From assembly GCA_030674155.1 (NCBI GenBank), contig CM060325.1, positions 59,018,717 to 59,039,574 on the forward strand: a DNA stretch of 20,858 nucleotides, read 5' to 3'. The notes under the pieces were generated by a model. The model was not told the DNA's origin and made no database searches. It worked only from the letters and a program-made list of their open reading frames with translations. The DNA is from Stramonita haemastoma. Lineage: Eukaryota; Mollusca; Gastropoda; Neogastropoda; Muricidae. Position 1 is the stretch's first letter, and every line of letters begins with the position of its first letter. A program made the position numbers and the translations under genes. Positions 1-10,026 of this stretch are shown piece by piece.

Positions 1-295
1 AATCGACATGAACCACAGACAAGTGTAAATGTAATTATTTTTCAGTGTGAGGAAAGAGTTTAAAAAACAGTCATCACTAAAATCCTGATCTTGTGCAGGA
101 CACATATATATTTGTAATGGAACTTTGAGTTGGACATATGACTTGTGAATTGTGACAGAATTATTTGAATGTGCCCTCACTTTTTTTGTATTCTGTTTCT
201 CAGCCACATATACTTTTGTCTTTATATAATGTTCCCACTCTCACAAAGATACATGATGTGTGTGCATAGAAACATCCTGCATGCATGGTCTCACA

Positions 296-458
296 GTCAC
301 ATACACAGTCGCACGCACGCCCCACGCACCGCCACTCACACGCTCGCACGCAACGCACGCACGCACTCTCACACACACACACACACACCACACACACACA
401 ACACACACACACACACACACACACACCACACACACACACTCTGCACACAAATATCACA
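296..458. repeat. CA-rich microsatellite
   Basis: Degenerate CA/CG-containing repeats (296-367) pass into nearly pure (CA)n, interrupted by CCA and CAA at about 369-441. Open frames on both strands here are only His/Thr or Cys/Val dipeptide repeats. Confidence 0.95.
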
Positions 459-1104
459 CATACTCTGTCTGTCTGCTACTAAGAACATTTTCAAATGTAA
501 TGAGGGATTCATAGCTGAGGAAATATTTTGACTCAAAACATAGCATGAATTGATTCAAAATGTGAAATGAGAACAAATACAGAAACTGGGTGCCATCAAA
601 CGAACTTCTGCCTTATGACTAATACCATTTGTCTATTTTATTGATAAGTTTGTACATTATATATTGAATGATGTAATGAAAGTAAGTCGCCAGAAGCATG
701 ACTTATGATACAAAATGTGATGAATGTCTGACATTTTTTGGGCTCTGCTGGGTCATTAATTTTGTCGTGTGCCTGGTCTGTCACAAAGCTGTAATACTGC
801 ATTATTTGAATTGTATTGTAATAGTAAACAGGCAGAAAGCATGACATATAAAACAAAAATGTTATTGATTTTATAGTCTGGTTCGGGTAGATAATTTTTT
901 TTTGTGTTAGAGACTTAGTTTGTTACAAACCTGTGATTTCTTTTCCACCTGGTCCTCAGCAAGAGTTCTTAGATTCATCAGTTGTAAGATTTTTCTGTAT
1001 GCAGCTGTATTTTCTTCCACCATTTAGATAGAACATCCTCGATTATGAGTTAAATGTTTCACCATTCACAATAAATTCAGGTAATCAGTTCAACATATAT
1101 TTCA

Positions 1105-1365
1105 CCAAATGTTGTCATCAGTTATTGCCGGTACAACATAGCTGACTCTTCCAATATGCGTAACAGGTTTATAGTGTGTACGTTAGATGTTCTGCATGCA
1201 TTTGCACACAGGACCGGTTTATAGTCTTATCCAAAGGACTTTGACATTCTAATTGTTTGATTTTCTTGTCAAATTGGGAAGAAAGGGCAAGAGTGGGAAT
1301 AGAACCCGCAGTATGCTTGTTAAGTATGTGAATGTCTTAAGTAACCCCTTTGCCTGCCACCTTCC
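1105..1365 (-). mobile_element. tRNA-derived SINE, reverse orientation, 3'-truncated
   Basis: Read on the - strand, the element starts with a tRNA-like head near 1365 (GGTGGCAGG, then a GGTTACTTAAGAC stretch). Next come a B-box-like GCGGGTTCTATTCCC, the family core GACTATAAACCGG, and ATGCATGCAGAACATCT. A GGAAGAGT block near 1147 matches the copies at 6219 and 10940. It lacks the 3' tail seen in the 6219 and 17400 copies. It lies in the NEDD8 intron and its head ends about 48 bp before the next exon. Confidence 0.7.
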
Positions 1366-1398
1366 TCATTGTACCTGTGCTAACTTTGGGATGACTGA

Positions 1399-1503
<105 letters not shown>

Positions 1504-1528
1504 TGATCACACTTTTCCCACATATACA

Positions 1529-1575
1529 TGTGTGTGTGTGTATGATTATGCATCAGTGTGTGTGTGTGTGTGTGT
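1529..1575. repeat. TG microsatellite
   Basis: Two short TG runs (1529-1541 and 1555-1575) flank a non-repetitive spacer in the NEDD8 intron. Confidence 0.9.
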
Positions 1576-2495
1576 TTCCCTCCTTCCCTCCCTGTCGCCG
1601 TGTCAGTCTGGTTATCTGTCTTTATATTATAAACATAGCTGCCATCCTTTTTTTTTTTCCTAGAAGCTTTTTTTTTATTTTAGCAGTGATTCTGGTTTTG
1701 TGGTTTTTAAGAAAATGTTCCAGCTTCCGAAATTTACAACAACCAAAAAAGCGCATGTGAGTATGATGTCATCACACATGACTGACTGTGCATAGTTTAG
1801 GAAGTCCTGCATCAGTCGCTGTATCTGGGTGGATTTGTGTCCATCAAAGTTGAGAACAACAAAGCAAGGCTGGATCTGTGCATTTGATGGCATGCAACAA
1901 GTGAAAGCAGAGTTAGCTGAGCATGCAATCATCAGCATCATCCTGCAGGCAGTTGTGCCAGTGGACCAACTTCAACTATAATTGCTGACATAATCTGGCC
2001 CAGATTCGACACTGTGAACTTCAGTTGCCATGAAAACAAATATTTAAAGCAAAACAAAACTCAGTGCAACTGGTGTTCAATGCTTGTCTTGAAACGATTT
2101 TATCTACTGATTATGTACTTCTTGAAAGCAAATGTGGTAAGTGATCTTTGTATTTTCGGTTTCCACTGACAGCCGTATTGTTTCAAAATGGGGAACACTA
2201 CTCTATCCTGACCACATCATCTTGTCAGGGATGAAAAGTTTGCTCTTTGAACCTTAAAATAAGCTTCGGTTTGTTTGGGGGATTCTGAAAGGTTGGCAGC
2301 TATAGGAGTACGGTAGGTATATATTCAAATACTGTTTATGGACATTTATCCCTTTCAAATAACTACTTTAGATATTGGAAAGATGTGTATCAGTTGTGTA
2401 CATTCTGGTCCAACCATAGACTAGGACATGTACAGTGTGAATATCCATCAATTTAAACCCCAGTCTTTTTGTGACTGCTACATTCTGTAATGACT

Positions 2496-2496
2496 C

Positions 2497-2527
<31 letters not shown>

Positions 2528-2532
2528 AAAAA
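2496..2532. repeat. C22-A15 mononucleotide tract
   Basis: Twenty-two C residues (2496-2517) are followed at once by fifteen A residues (2518-2532), then a G-rich stretch. Homopolymers of this length are prone to assembly error, so exact lengths are uncertain. Confidence 0.9.
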
Positions 2533-2806
2533 GAATTGGGGAGGGGGGTAGAGAAAGACCCAGTTTAGGTTGGGGTTTTTTTGCTTTTTAAAAAAAAATT
2601 ATTGTTAAAACCCTTTTGCACTGAGGAGCTGTGTTTCACAATTTTCTGGTACTGAGAGAAACAAAAAGTGAAAGTCATTTTGTGTATATATACATCCAGT
2701 CAATAGAAATGGCAGAACCCCCCCTTCCCTGCACCAAATCTGTTGGATTTATTTTTCAAATCAACCAAACTGAACTTGCTCTTTCTTGTTTCTTGAACTG
2801 TTTCAG

Positions 2807-2894
2807 GAATGATGAAAAGACAGCCCAGGACTACAAAGTGATTGGAGGGTCTGTCTTACATTTGGTCTTAGCTTTACGAGGGGGATGTTCATAG
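2807..2894 (+). CDS. NEDD8: NEDD8 terminal exon (residues 50-76 plus Cys-Ser tail)
   Basis: After a TGTTTCAG acceptor, the first base completes the Met50 codon. The exon then encodes 28 residues from [10 protein letters not shown] to LALRGGCS before TAG at 2892-2894. The LALRGG end has Ala72, the residue that separates NEDD8 from ubiquitin (Arg72) for E1 choice; Val70 of the hydrophobic patch is also there. Mature NEDD8 ends at Gly76. The Cys-Ser extension must be cut off by a NEDD8 C-terminal hydrolase (SENP8/NEDP1 or UCHL3 in other animals) to expose Gly76 for conjugation. The tail is two residues, shorter than the five of human NEDD8. With the previous exon it accounts for residues 23-76; residues 1-22 lie upstream. 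No frameshift or stop breaks it, so the gene looks functional. Confidence 0.96.
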
Positions 2895-3030
2895 CTTGAG
2901 CAGCCTTACTGGTCCCCACACCTTTCCTCTTTTTGGGTTTTTTTTTCCTTTTTTTTTTTTTTAACAGAAACCTTGCTTTTGGTTAGTATGTTGGTGTTTC
3001 CCAGAAACAAATAAAATGTGTGTTTTGATC
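2895..3030 (+). other. NEDD8 3' UTR (probable)
   Basis: The stretch after the stop is T-rich, with two long T runs, and contains AATAAA at 3010-3015, about 115 bp downstream of the stop. The cleavage site itself cannot be seen; the end given is an estimate. Confidence 0.5.
3010..3015 (+). promoter_or_regulatory. Candidate polyadenylation signal of NEDD8
   Basis: This is the first AATAAA downstream of the NEDD8 stop, followed by a GT-rich stretch (TGTGTGTTTTG) of the kind found downstream of cleavage sites. Further AATAAA copies at 3384-3389 and 4035-4040 could serve as distal sites. Confidence 0.5.
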
Positions 3031-4357
3031 AGACAGGTGGAAAGTATTGTGGTGGCAGAACAACAGTTCATTGCAGCATAAGTTAACCCAAAAAGTTGCG
3101 AAAATGTGTTAAACGTGAGGGTTTTTTTTTCTTTTCTTTTAGGGTTATGTGGGCATTTCAATTATTTGCTGTCAAGAGTCAAAAGAAAGCTGTTTTATCA
3201 ATTAACCCAGGCTGTTATTCTGATGGTCCTGAAGCAGGGGACTGAATAGGAAGACTGAGAAATCCAGGAGGTCAGTTTCCTTTACTGGCACTACAAATTA
3301 TCAAGCAGATTCATTGGACCATGTTGATCAGACTTGCTGCTTTTCGCCTTTTAGTCAGTCCAAGATTTCTCCACAGAATGGGAAATAAATCTTTGCATTT
3401 CCCATATTCCGTTCATCAGTGTATTCTGAAGACTTCTGGTTCAGAGAATTAGTATTTTGGGTTCAAAAACATGTTTAATGTTTGTGTAAGCTAGCCTTTG
3501 ATGATTTGGAGCATGAGTATTTTGGGTTCAGAACATGTTTGTGGAAACTAGTTTGAAATATTGAGAACATTTCATCCTTGTAGTCATAGACTCAAGTCTA
3601 TGATTGGCTTTACTAACTACTTGTCATTCTGTTGTTGGTTTATTGGTTTTTTATTCGGGGGGGAGGGCAATTTGAAAAACTGATGTACCCAAGACAGCAG
3701 TGTTGCAGTGTTATGTTAAAAAACACATATAGCCAAGAAGCCAGAACAAAACAAAAACTACAAAAAGAAATGGGTTGATCTTTTCCCCAGAAAAGCCGTA
3801 TTTTGTTTTAAAGTCAGAATGTTGTCAAACTGATTCTTGCTATCTTTCTGTTGTACATGGTGATTGACAAGTGGAAGGTATGATTTATCATGCCACTTAA
3901 TACTATAGGAATTTTGCCTTCGAAAGGCAAGTCATGTTTCTTTAGAAAACACTTTTCTTTTAACACTTGCTCCATTGTTTTGCCGTAACATTTTGAAGAC
4001 ACTATGTGAAAAGCCAATGTTTGATTAAATTTCAAATAAAACATTCATTGTGAAGCTTGTATTCAATCTGTCCAGTGTGTTTTGAGAATGGGAGTGGTAT
4101 GTGTGTTGGGAGACTGAAAGAGCTGCGTGTGTGTGTCTTGAAAAGTTCTGGTTGGTTAGATTGAATCCCTACACCCAAGAGCAATACTGCCTTGCACCAC
4201 AAACACTGGTGTGTACATATGTCCATTAGACACATGTGTATCATTGGGGGGAGGGGGGAGAAGTTTTCAGCAAATTTTGTTGGATTCATCATACTTTTTT
4301 CTATTGCCATACTGTGACACTCTATCTTGACCATGGTTGAACAGTTCATAGTCCATG
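3031..4357. other. Intergenic DNA without recognised gene
   Basis: No coding exon is recognised. The stretch has a short direct repeat (AGTATTTTGGGTTCA at about 3451 and 3518), a 20-base hairpin at 3584-3603 and G-rich runs near 3657 and 4245. Confidence 0.6.
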
Positions 4358-4446
4358 AAGTCGGAATGCGGCTACCTTAATGGTGGGTAAAAATGGTCGC
4401 ATACACAAAAATGTCACCATTTGTGAACCTCAGAACTCGAGCCTAG
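4358..4446 (+). repeat. Dispersed repeat, intact copy 1
   Basis: The stretch GGAATGCGGCTACCTTAATG, then GGTGGGTAAAAATGG and TGTGAACCTCAGA, recurs at 5574-5661 and in two pieces at 11261-11282 and 11501-11571. It resembles the 3'-tail blocks of molluscan retroposons as I recall them; the class is not proven. Confidence 0.65.
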
Positions 4447-5136
4447 GAATGATGCAAGAGGGGAACACTTCAATAAATCCTGCATAAACATAGTACAAAT
4501 TGATAAATCGAGACAGGCATATATGTAACTTTACAGTTTGTTTTGTGTGCTTTATGTTATTTACCAAGATTTTTGCTCGCCATAGAGGTCTGTGTCTTAT
4601 ACGTTTTGTTTTCAATGAAGTCCTTGAATACTACAAAGACAAAAAGTTCTCAAATACTCATATGCTTAGGTGTAACTACCCATCAGCTAGAACACACAAT
4701 AGACATTTGATTTTTCCTTTGCACACAGTATTTGGCTCAAGTTTCCTCATCCCCAGGGTGGAGCAGTTTTGAAAAATAAAAGTTGCTATATTTTACTAAA
4801 AATGAAGGAACTTTTGTGCAAGTATCTTTCTCAAGAAAATTCAGTTCAGTTCCATCATATTTCATGATCACTGCAAGAACTCTGGTCAAGAGAAATGGTT
4901 GATGTAACAGCTGGAGTAGTAGTTTACCAACTATCACAGGGACCCCCCCACCCCCCTCTATGAAATGTGCTGTACCCAGGTATACAACATGTCACTTTGT
5001 GACATCAACCCTGCCATAGTTACTATAGCTACAACAAATCTCCAACGAGTGATTGTCAACAGATCATATTATACACAAATTTAATGTGCTGTTGATGATC
5101 TGGCATCAATTCATTGGTTTCTCACCTTGCTGTTGT
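4447..5136. other. Intergenic DNA without recognised gene
   Basis: A/T-rich sequence with no protein-like frame, and a C-rich tract near 4944-4957. Short open frames occur on both strands with no recognisable composition. Confidence 0.6.
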
Positions 5137-5431
5137 TTAGCCCTCTTGCATTTGGATTCTCTGAACACAAATTGCCTCTAGATTTTGCATTCCATCACGA
5201 AATCAGGTCAGGCACACATGCTCGCTCCTTTTCCTAATCCTAAGTACATACCAGCAGCTATAATTACTTCCAGACTCACAGCAGGCTCTGTGCTTCTAGC
5301 CTGATAGAGCTTTGACATACGGTAGCAATCAGTGAAGGTTACTGCCTGATAGAAAACTACTGTGTGTAAATGCTGGTTCAGGATTCAGGGGAGGAAATGA
5401 TTAATCCCAGTTTCAGGACTAAGAGGGTTAA
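5137..5431. mobile_element. piggyBac-like MITE, copy 1
   Basis: A 287-bp element (5141-5427) begins CCCTCTTGCATTTGG and ends GGACTAAGAGGG, giving a perfect 7-bp terminal inverted repeat CCCTCTT/AAGAGGG. It is flanked by TTAG (5137-5140, probably a decayed TTAA) and TTAA (5428-5431). A second copy lies at 12372-12649. TTAA target sites with CCC-starting ends are the signature of the piggyBac superfamily. No transposase is encoded, so this is a non-autonomous element. Confidence 0.75.
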
Positions 5432-5573
5432 GTTTACATATATCCCTGTAGTTGGAATGTGGCCTGACCATCTATTACTGGTGTAAACCATCAGTGACCA
5501 AATGAAGTAAGGATCAAGTCCTATGAAACTTAACCTTCCACTTTGAATCATCTTTTAAACTGATTATCTCCAA

Positions 5574-5661
5574 AGTTGGGAAAGTGGCTACCTTCAAGGC
5601 AGGCAAAAACAGTTGCATGTGCAAAATCTCACCTTTAGTTTACCTCAGATCTCTGGCCAAG
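5574..5661 (+). repeat. Dispersed repeat, copy 3 (diverged)
   Basis: GTGGCTACCTTCAAGGCAGG, CAAAAACAGTTGCAT and AAAATCTCACCTTTAGT align with the copy at 4358-4446 along its length. It ends just before the SINE pair starting near 5687. Confidence 0.55.
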
Positions 5662-5686
5662 GAACACAAACAAAAAAACCCCTGCC

Positions 5687-5800
5687 AGCCGCCATGGCGC
5701 AGTGGTTAGCTTGCACCTTGGATTTCAGACAGGAAAGTCAGGGGTTTGATTCCCATAAGAGTCATAGGGATTTTTCGGACTCCGGTCAGCTCCTACCCAG
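5687..5800 (+). mobile_element. tRNA-derived SINE head, forward, 3'-truncated
   Basis: The head CCGCCATGGCGCAGTGGTTA carries a pol III A-box-like TGGCGCAGTGGTTAG, and GGGGTTTGATTCCC is a B-box-like sequence about 50 bp later. The same head opens the copy at 20770. The body stops near 5800, where a reverse-oriented SINE begins. A functional tRNA gene is unlikely: the cloverleaf stems do not pair well and a SINE body follows. Confidence 0.65.
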
Positions 5801-5962
5801 AGTGAGTGTGCACAAGATGTTCTGCATGCCTTCGGCGATTCGCACATGGGGCCTTGGTTTATAGTCTCATCAACATGACTGACATTCATGATGGGAATTG
5901 AACCCAGAACCTTATGGTTTACTTGATGGCAGGCGAACGTCTTAACCATCCTGCCACCTTCC
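5801..5962 (-). mobile_element. tRNA-derived SINE, reverse orientation, 3'-truncated
   Basis: On the - strand this reads GGTGGCAGGATGGTTAAGAC (A-box-like) near 5958, then GGTTCTGGGTTCAATTCCC (B-box-like), GAGACTATAAACCAAGG and ATGCAGAACATCTTGTGCAC. It is the same subfamily as the copy at 1105-1365. It meets the forward SINE head near 5800, so the two are joined 3' end to 3' end. Confidence 0.7.
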
Positions 5963-6218
5963 TTCTCTGCAAAGGCGAAAATAATTGTAAAATTCAGAGG
6001 AAGGTTTACCATAGAAAATCATGACAAGGTTTCCTCAAGAAAAACAATCACAAGAAATAGCAAACCACTCCAGTTCAAGAAATATCACCCAACTCAGAGG
6101 AATGACATTTTATTGTAGTAAACAGGATATATATGTAAAACCATGATGAGTAGAGAAATCTTTTGTCAAGCACAAAACACTGAAGCCAATAAACGTCCCA
6201 TGAACATTCCTTTTGGCT

Positions 6219-6557
6219 ATGGGATAGCCTGGTGGTCAGAGTGATGCGCTTGTGATCTCCTGACTTGGGTTTGAATCTAATTCAAGAGGAGTTTTCCTCT
6301 GGAGTCAACATCAGCGCTGACTCCACTCCCCCAAAAGTCCTTCAGATAAGACTATAAACGGAGGTCTGTGTGTGAACACATGCAGAACATCTTGCGCACA
6401 CGTTAAAACCCATTCTGTTTTTGGAAGAGTAGGCCATTGTGTGCCAGTGGGAACAGAGGACAAGATTTACAAAAACTGCATACACACAGGGACTGGCATA
6501 GATGTAAAAAAGAAAAAAAGCAGATGAGTGCTTATTCCATTACCTTTGAAATAAAAG
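6219..6557 (+). mobile_element. tRNA-derived SINE, near full length
   Basis: The order is a tRNA-like head (GGGATAGCCTGGTGGTCAGA), a B-box-like GGGTTTGAATC, a middle block with CTGACTCCACTCCC, the core CAGATAAGACTATAAAC, ATGCAGAACATCTTGCGCAC, and GGAAGAGTAGGCC. It ends with the tail GCTTATTCCATTACC...ATAAAAG. The 3' half matches the copy at 17430-17668 closely. It lies directly upstream of the LINE insertion. Confidence 0.8.
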
Positions 6558-6732
6558 TTTTTTTTTTATTCCCTTCAGAACTTTATTAATAAAGGAATTG
6601 CACAAACTTTATCTAATATCATCAGGATCAACTTTTGATAATGCTTTGCATAAGGAGAGTCAGCATAAGGAAACTAAAAACTTGATAAACCCGTATCATA
6701 ACACAACCCTATATACAAACACAAAAAAAAAC
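6558..6732. other. Short A/T-rich spacer before the LINE
   Basis: Begins with a T run next to the SINE tail. No homology to the LINE frame is visible, and this frame has a stop (TAA at 6699-6701), consistent with host DNA flanking the insertion. Confidence 0.55.
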
Positions 6733-6744
6733 AACTACAGAAAA
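6733..6744. repeat. LINE target-site duplication, 5' copy
   Basis: AACTACAGAAAA here is repeated exactly at 9611-9622, directly after the LINE A-rich tail. The two copies bracket the retrotransposon, as expected of target-primed reverse transcription. Confidence 0.75.
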
Positions 6745-6770
6745 ATAAAGTTTGGAAGAAAGTTACTGAA

Positions 6771-9392
6771 ATGAAAAACGGATTTCAACTCCCATCGTTT
6801 CCAATCAAATTTGAAAAAAACAGATTTCCAAGCATATTTGAAAAAGCAGAAGCCTTTGCTACAATGTTTGCAGATAATAGTTCATCCTTAAAGCTTCAAT
6901 CAGACATCAAAAGTTATGACTCTTCAGAACAGCTAGACAAATTAGAAAATATATCATGTAATGCGGATTATTTGAATGCTCCTCTTCAATATGATGAATT
7001 TATTGAAACCTTAGATTCATTTACTTTTAACAAGACAGCAGTTGGTCCTGATGGTGTATCTTATCAAATGCTGGCCCATATGCCTTTAAAATGGAAAAGA
7101 CTACTTTATTCATTTTTCCAAAAGTGTTGGATAAATGGCACTCTTCCTAGTATCTGGAGGCAGTCTATAGTAGTTCCAATCCTTAAGAAAGGTAAGTTGA
7201 GGTCATCAATAGATAGTTATAGACCAATTGCTCTTACTTCACATGTGGGTAAAGTAATGGAAAAAATTATACATAAGCGTCTGTTTCATTATTGTGAAAA
7301 GAATAATGTTATCCCAACTAATCAGGCTGGCTTTCGAAAGGGGAGATGTACTTCTGATCACTTAGTTAAATTAACTCACCAGATTAAAAAACAATTTGCC
7401 AGAAGGAAAAGTGTGTTAACCACATTCTTTGATGTGAAGAAAGCATACGATAGAGTCTGTCATGAAAAATTGTTGCATAAATTGAAGAATATTGGTATCA
7501 ATGGAATGTTATATAAATATCTTCACAATTTTTTATCTAATAGATCAATCTGCACTAAATTGGGCTCAGCTTACTCATCCTATAAATCTATCAATTTAGG
7601 TATACCGCAGGGATCAGTGCTTGCTCCCATGTTGTTTTCTATTCTTGTACATGATCTCCCTAGTTGTTTGTCAACTAATACTCAAGTCGTTCAGTATGCT
7701 GATGATATCGCAATATGGATAAATACTTCAGTTAGGAAAAACACCAAAAAGAGAGTTACCAATTATGTTGAACATTTATATCAAGATGAATTAAATAAAT
7801 TCTGTAGCTTTATGAAGGAAAATAAGTTAGAACTATCTGCAGAAAAAACATGTCTTGTGCTCTTTAATAATGGTGAAAATCCATCAAAATTACCAACCCT
7901 AAAATTAGAAGGAACAGTGCTTAAGTATAAACCATATGTAAAGTTCTTAGGCGTAATTTTAACTAGAAAGTTGAGCTGGAAGATGCACATCGACCACTTA
8001 ATAACCGAGGCTAGAAAAAGACTGAACTTTTTAAAAGTAATAAGTTTTCAGGCATGGAGTCAAGATACTAAAACACTGATACATTTGGCTCAATCTTTAG
8101 TACGCTCAAAATTAATCTATGGACAAGAAGTTTATTTTTCTGCTGCAGATTATCTGCTTAAAAAATTACAAAGTTTAGACAGTAAAGCCATAAAGATAGC
8201 ACTTGGTGTTCCAACACATGCTAACACAGCTAATACTTATAAAGAAGCACATTTGTTATCTCTTTCTGATCAACGAAGATTGGCGGTATCAAAGTACGTG
8301 ATTCGGAGTCTATCTATTCCAAATTCAGTAAAAGATGAAATACTTATGGATCAAGACACTGATTATCCAAAACGAGCATGCGATATTTCATTTCTGCTGC
8401 CAATTAAAAATTATACTAATTCATTAATGAAAGAAATTGGCATTGACATAGCAACGATTCCAAATTTACCGATGGTTCCCCTAATGCCTCCGTGGGAACA
8501 TATTTCAGCTAGCTTTGACATTGATTACACGGATGTAAAAAAGAATGAAGATCAAAATCTTCTCACTGTTGATGTAAAAAGCCACATTGAATGTAATTAT
8601 TCCAATTATTTAAAAGTGTATACTGATGGATCTGTATTGGAATCAGGCAGAAGTGGCGCAGCATTTGTGATTCCTGCTTTAAAAGTACAAAAGTCGTTTC
8701 ATTTAGGAGAACATTTTTCCATTTTTACGTCTGAATTATTTGCAATTTTTATGGCCTTGAAGTTTTTGTCTGATATGGCTCTTGATATTTGCCACATACT
8801 TTTTTGTGTTGATTCAAAAGCAGTATTGCAGGCACTAAATAATTGGCAAGGGAAAATAAGGACGGATATTATATTTGAGATTAAATTTTTGATACATTGT
8901 ATTGCAAGTAGAGGGATTCAGATAACTTTATGTTGGGTCCCTTCTCACTGTGGAATTTATTGGAATGAGTTGGTAGATTCATTAGCAAAACAAGGTGCCT
9001 CTGATCGTAGTATTGAAACGTTTGATTCCAATCTTGTATTGTCCTCGTATGAAATTAGTGCAAGATTGATGAATAGAATGCATTCCAAAATGAAGACATC
9101 ACATTTTGAACGTATTTCATGTTCACGTAAACTAGAAATTTTAATGTATAAACTGAGGTTGAATGCATGGAATACCAAATATTCTAAAAACGTGTCATGT
9201 TGCTGTTCTCAACCTCTTTCAATCCACCACTTATTGTTTGATTGCCCAATTCTTATTGACCTTTTCAAAAGGAGAGGATTAGATATTAAAAAAAGATATG
9301 CCACTGTTCAAGAAGTTTTGTATGACTCTCAGCAGTTCATAACATCAGTTGCTGAGGTTATATATTCTTCCCCAGTAAGATCTCTTCTGTAG
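6771..9392 (+). CDS. LINE ORF2 fragment: reverse transcriptase and RNase H
   Basis: From the first ATG the frame runs 873 codons without a stop. It is open back to 6745 (residues NKVWKKVTE precede the Met), so the ATG is probably internal. Palm motifs of the reverse transcriptase are present: FFDVKKAYDRV with Asp at about residue 221, GIPQGSVLAP near 285, and YADD at 309-312. The RNase H domain (about 614-745) keeps its four acidic residues: Asp619 (YTDGS), Glu655 (TSELFA), Asp681 (VDSKA) and Asp736 (ELVDSLAK). A Cys/His cluster CCC...HH...C at about 810-825 forms the C-terminal zinc-knuckle-like end common in this group. With intact motifs and no stops, the copy looks young. It lacks endonuclease and ORF1, so it could not move by itself. 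Start uncertain; family assignment to LINE reverse transcriptase is firm. Confidence 0.93.
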   Translation: MKNGFQLPSFPIKFEKNRFPSIFEKAEAFATMFADNSSSLKLQSDIKSYDSSEQLDKLENISCNADYLNAPLQYDEFIETLDSFTFNKTAVGPDGVSYQMLAHMPLKWKRLLYSFFQKCWINGTLPSIWRQSIVVPILKKGKLRSSIDSYRPIALTSHVGKVMEKIIHKRLFHYCEKNNVIPTNQAGFRKGRCTSDHLVKLTHQIKKQFARRKSVLTTFFDVKKAYDRVCHEKLLHKLKNIGINGMLYKYLHNFLSNRSICTKLGSAYSSYKSINLGIPQGSVLAPMLFSILVHDLPSCLSTNTQVVQYADDIAIWINTSVRKNTKKRVTNYVEHLYQDELNKFCSFMKENKLELSAEKTCLVLFNNGENPSKLPTLKLEGTVLKYKPYVKFLGVILTRKLSWKMHIDHLITEARKRLNFLKVISFQAWSQDTKTLIHLAQSLVRSKLIYGQEVYFSAADYLLKKLQSLDSKAIKIALGVPTHANTANTYKEAHLLSLSDQRRLAVSKYVIRSLSIPNSVKDEILMDQDTDYPKRACDISFLLPIKNYTNSLMKEIGIDIATIPNLPMVPLMPPWEHISASFDIDYTDVKKNEDQNLLTVDVKSHIECNYSNYLKVYTDGSVLESGRSGAAFVIPALKVQKSFHLGEHFSIFTSELFAIFMALKFLSDMALDICHILFCVDSKAVLQALNNWQGKIRTDIIFEIKFLIHCIASRGIQITLCWVPSHCGIYWNELVDSLAKQGASDRSIETFDSNLVLSSYEISARLMNRMHSKMKTSHFERISCSRKLEILMYKLRLNAWNTKYSKNVSCCCSQPLSIHHLLFDCPILIDLFKRRGLDIKKRYATVQEVLYDSQQFITSVAEVIYSSPVRSLL

Positions 9393-9610
<218 letters not shown>

Positions 9611-9622
9611 AACTACAGAAAA
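9611..9622. repeat. LINE target-site duplication, 3' copy
   Basis: AACTACAGAAAA, identical to 6733-6744, follows the A-rich tail and is followed by unrelated host sequence (CTACCTTTGATAATG). Confidence 0.75.
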
Positions 9623-9966
9623 CTACCTTTGATAATGATATTGACACAGACAGACAGACCGAGAGAAAGAGACAGAGAGGTAATATACAAAAGCTTTCAC
9701 ATAGCAATGTTCACAGTTAAAATCAGCTGTTAAATGCAAACCTGTTTGCTTCTTGCTAAAAATCCCAAAAACTTCAGAGACATTCGCTACTGATATAGTT
9801 CGGGTTCTTACTTATCTGTGAATTTCAATAGTTCAAAAAAAAAAGAAGAAATGATGATGTACAAATAATAACTTGATCCATTGAGCATCTAACTGACAAA
9901 TCACATTTCACTGCTCTTTTCAAGCTAAAAAAAATAAATGCATAGCTTCTTTCACACAGACAGACA

Positions 9967-10026
<60 letters not shown>

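Noticed and set aside
200..531. Open frames on both strands across 200-531
   Set aside because: Composed of His/Thr or Cys/Val dipeptides from the CA microsatellite; no protein signal outside the repeat.
5690..5765. Possible tRNA gene with A and B boxes
   Set aside because: The same head recurs at 20763, a SINE body follows, and cloverleaf stems are not convincing.
5613..6012. Frames of 83 and 95 codons around 5.6-6.0 kb
   Set aside because: They are translations of the SINE pair.
6558..6732. Upstream extension of the LINE before 6733
   Set aside because: The ORF frame has a stop at 6699-6701, and the 12-bp duplication at 6733-6744 places the element border at 6745.
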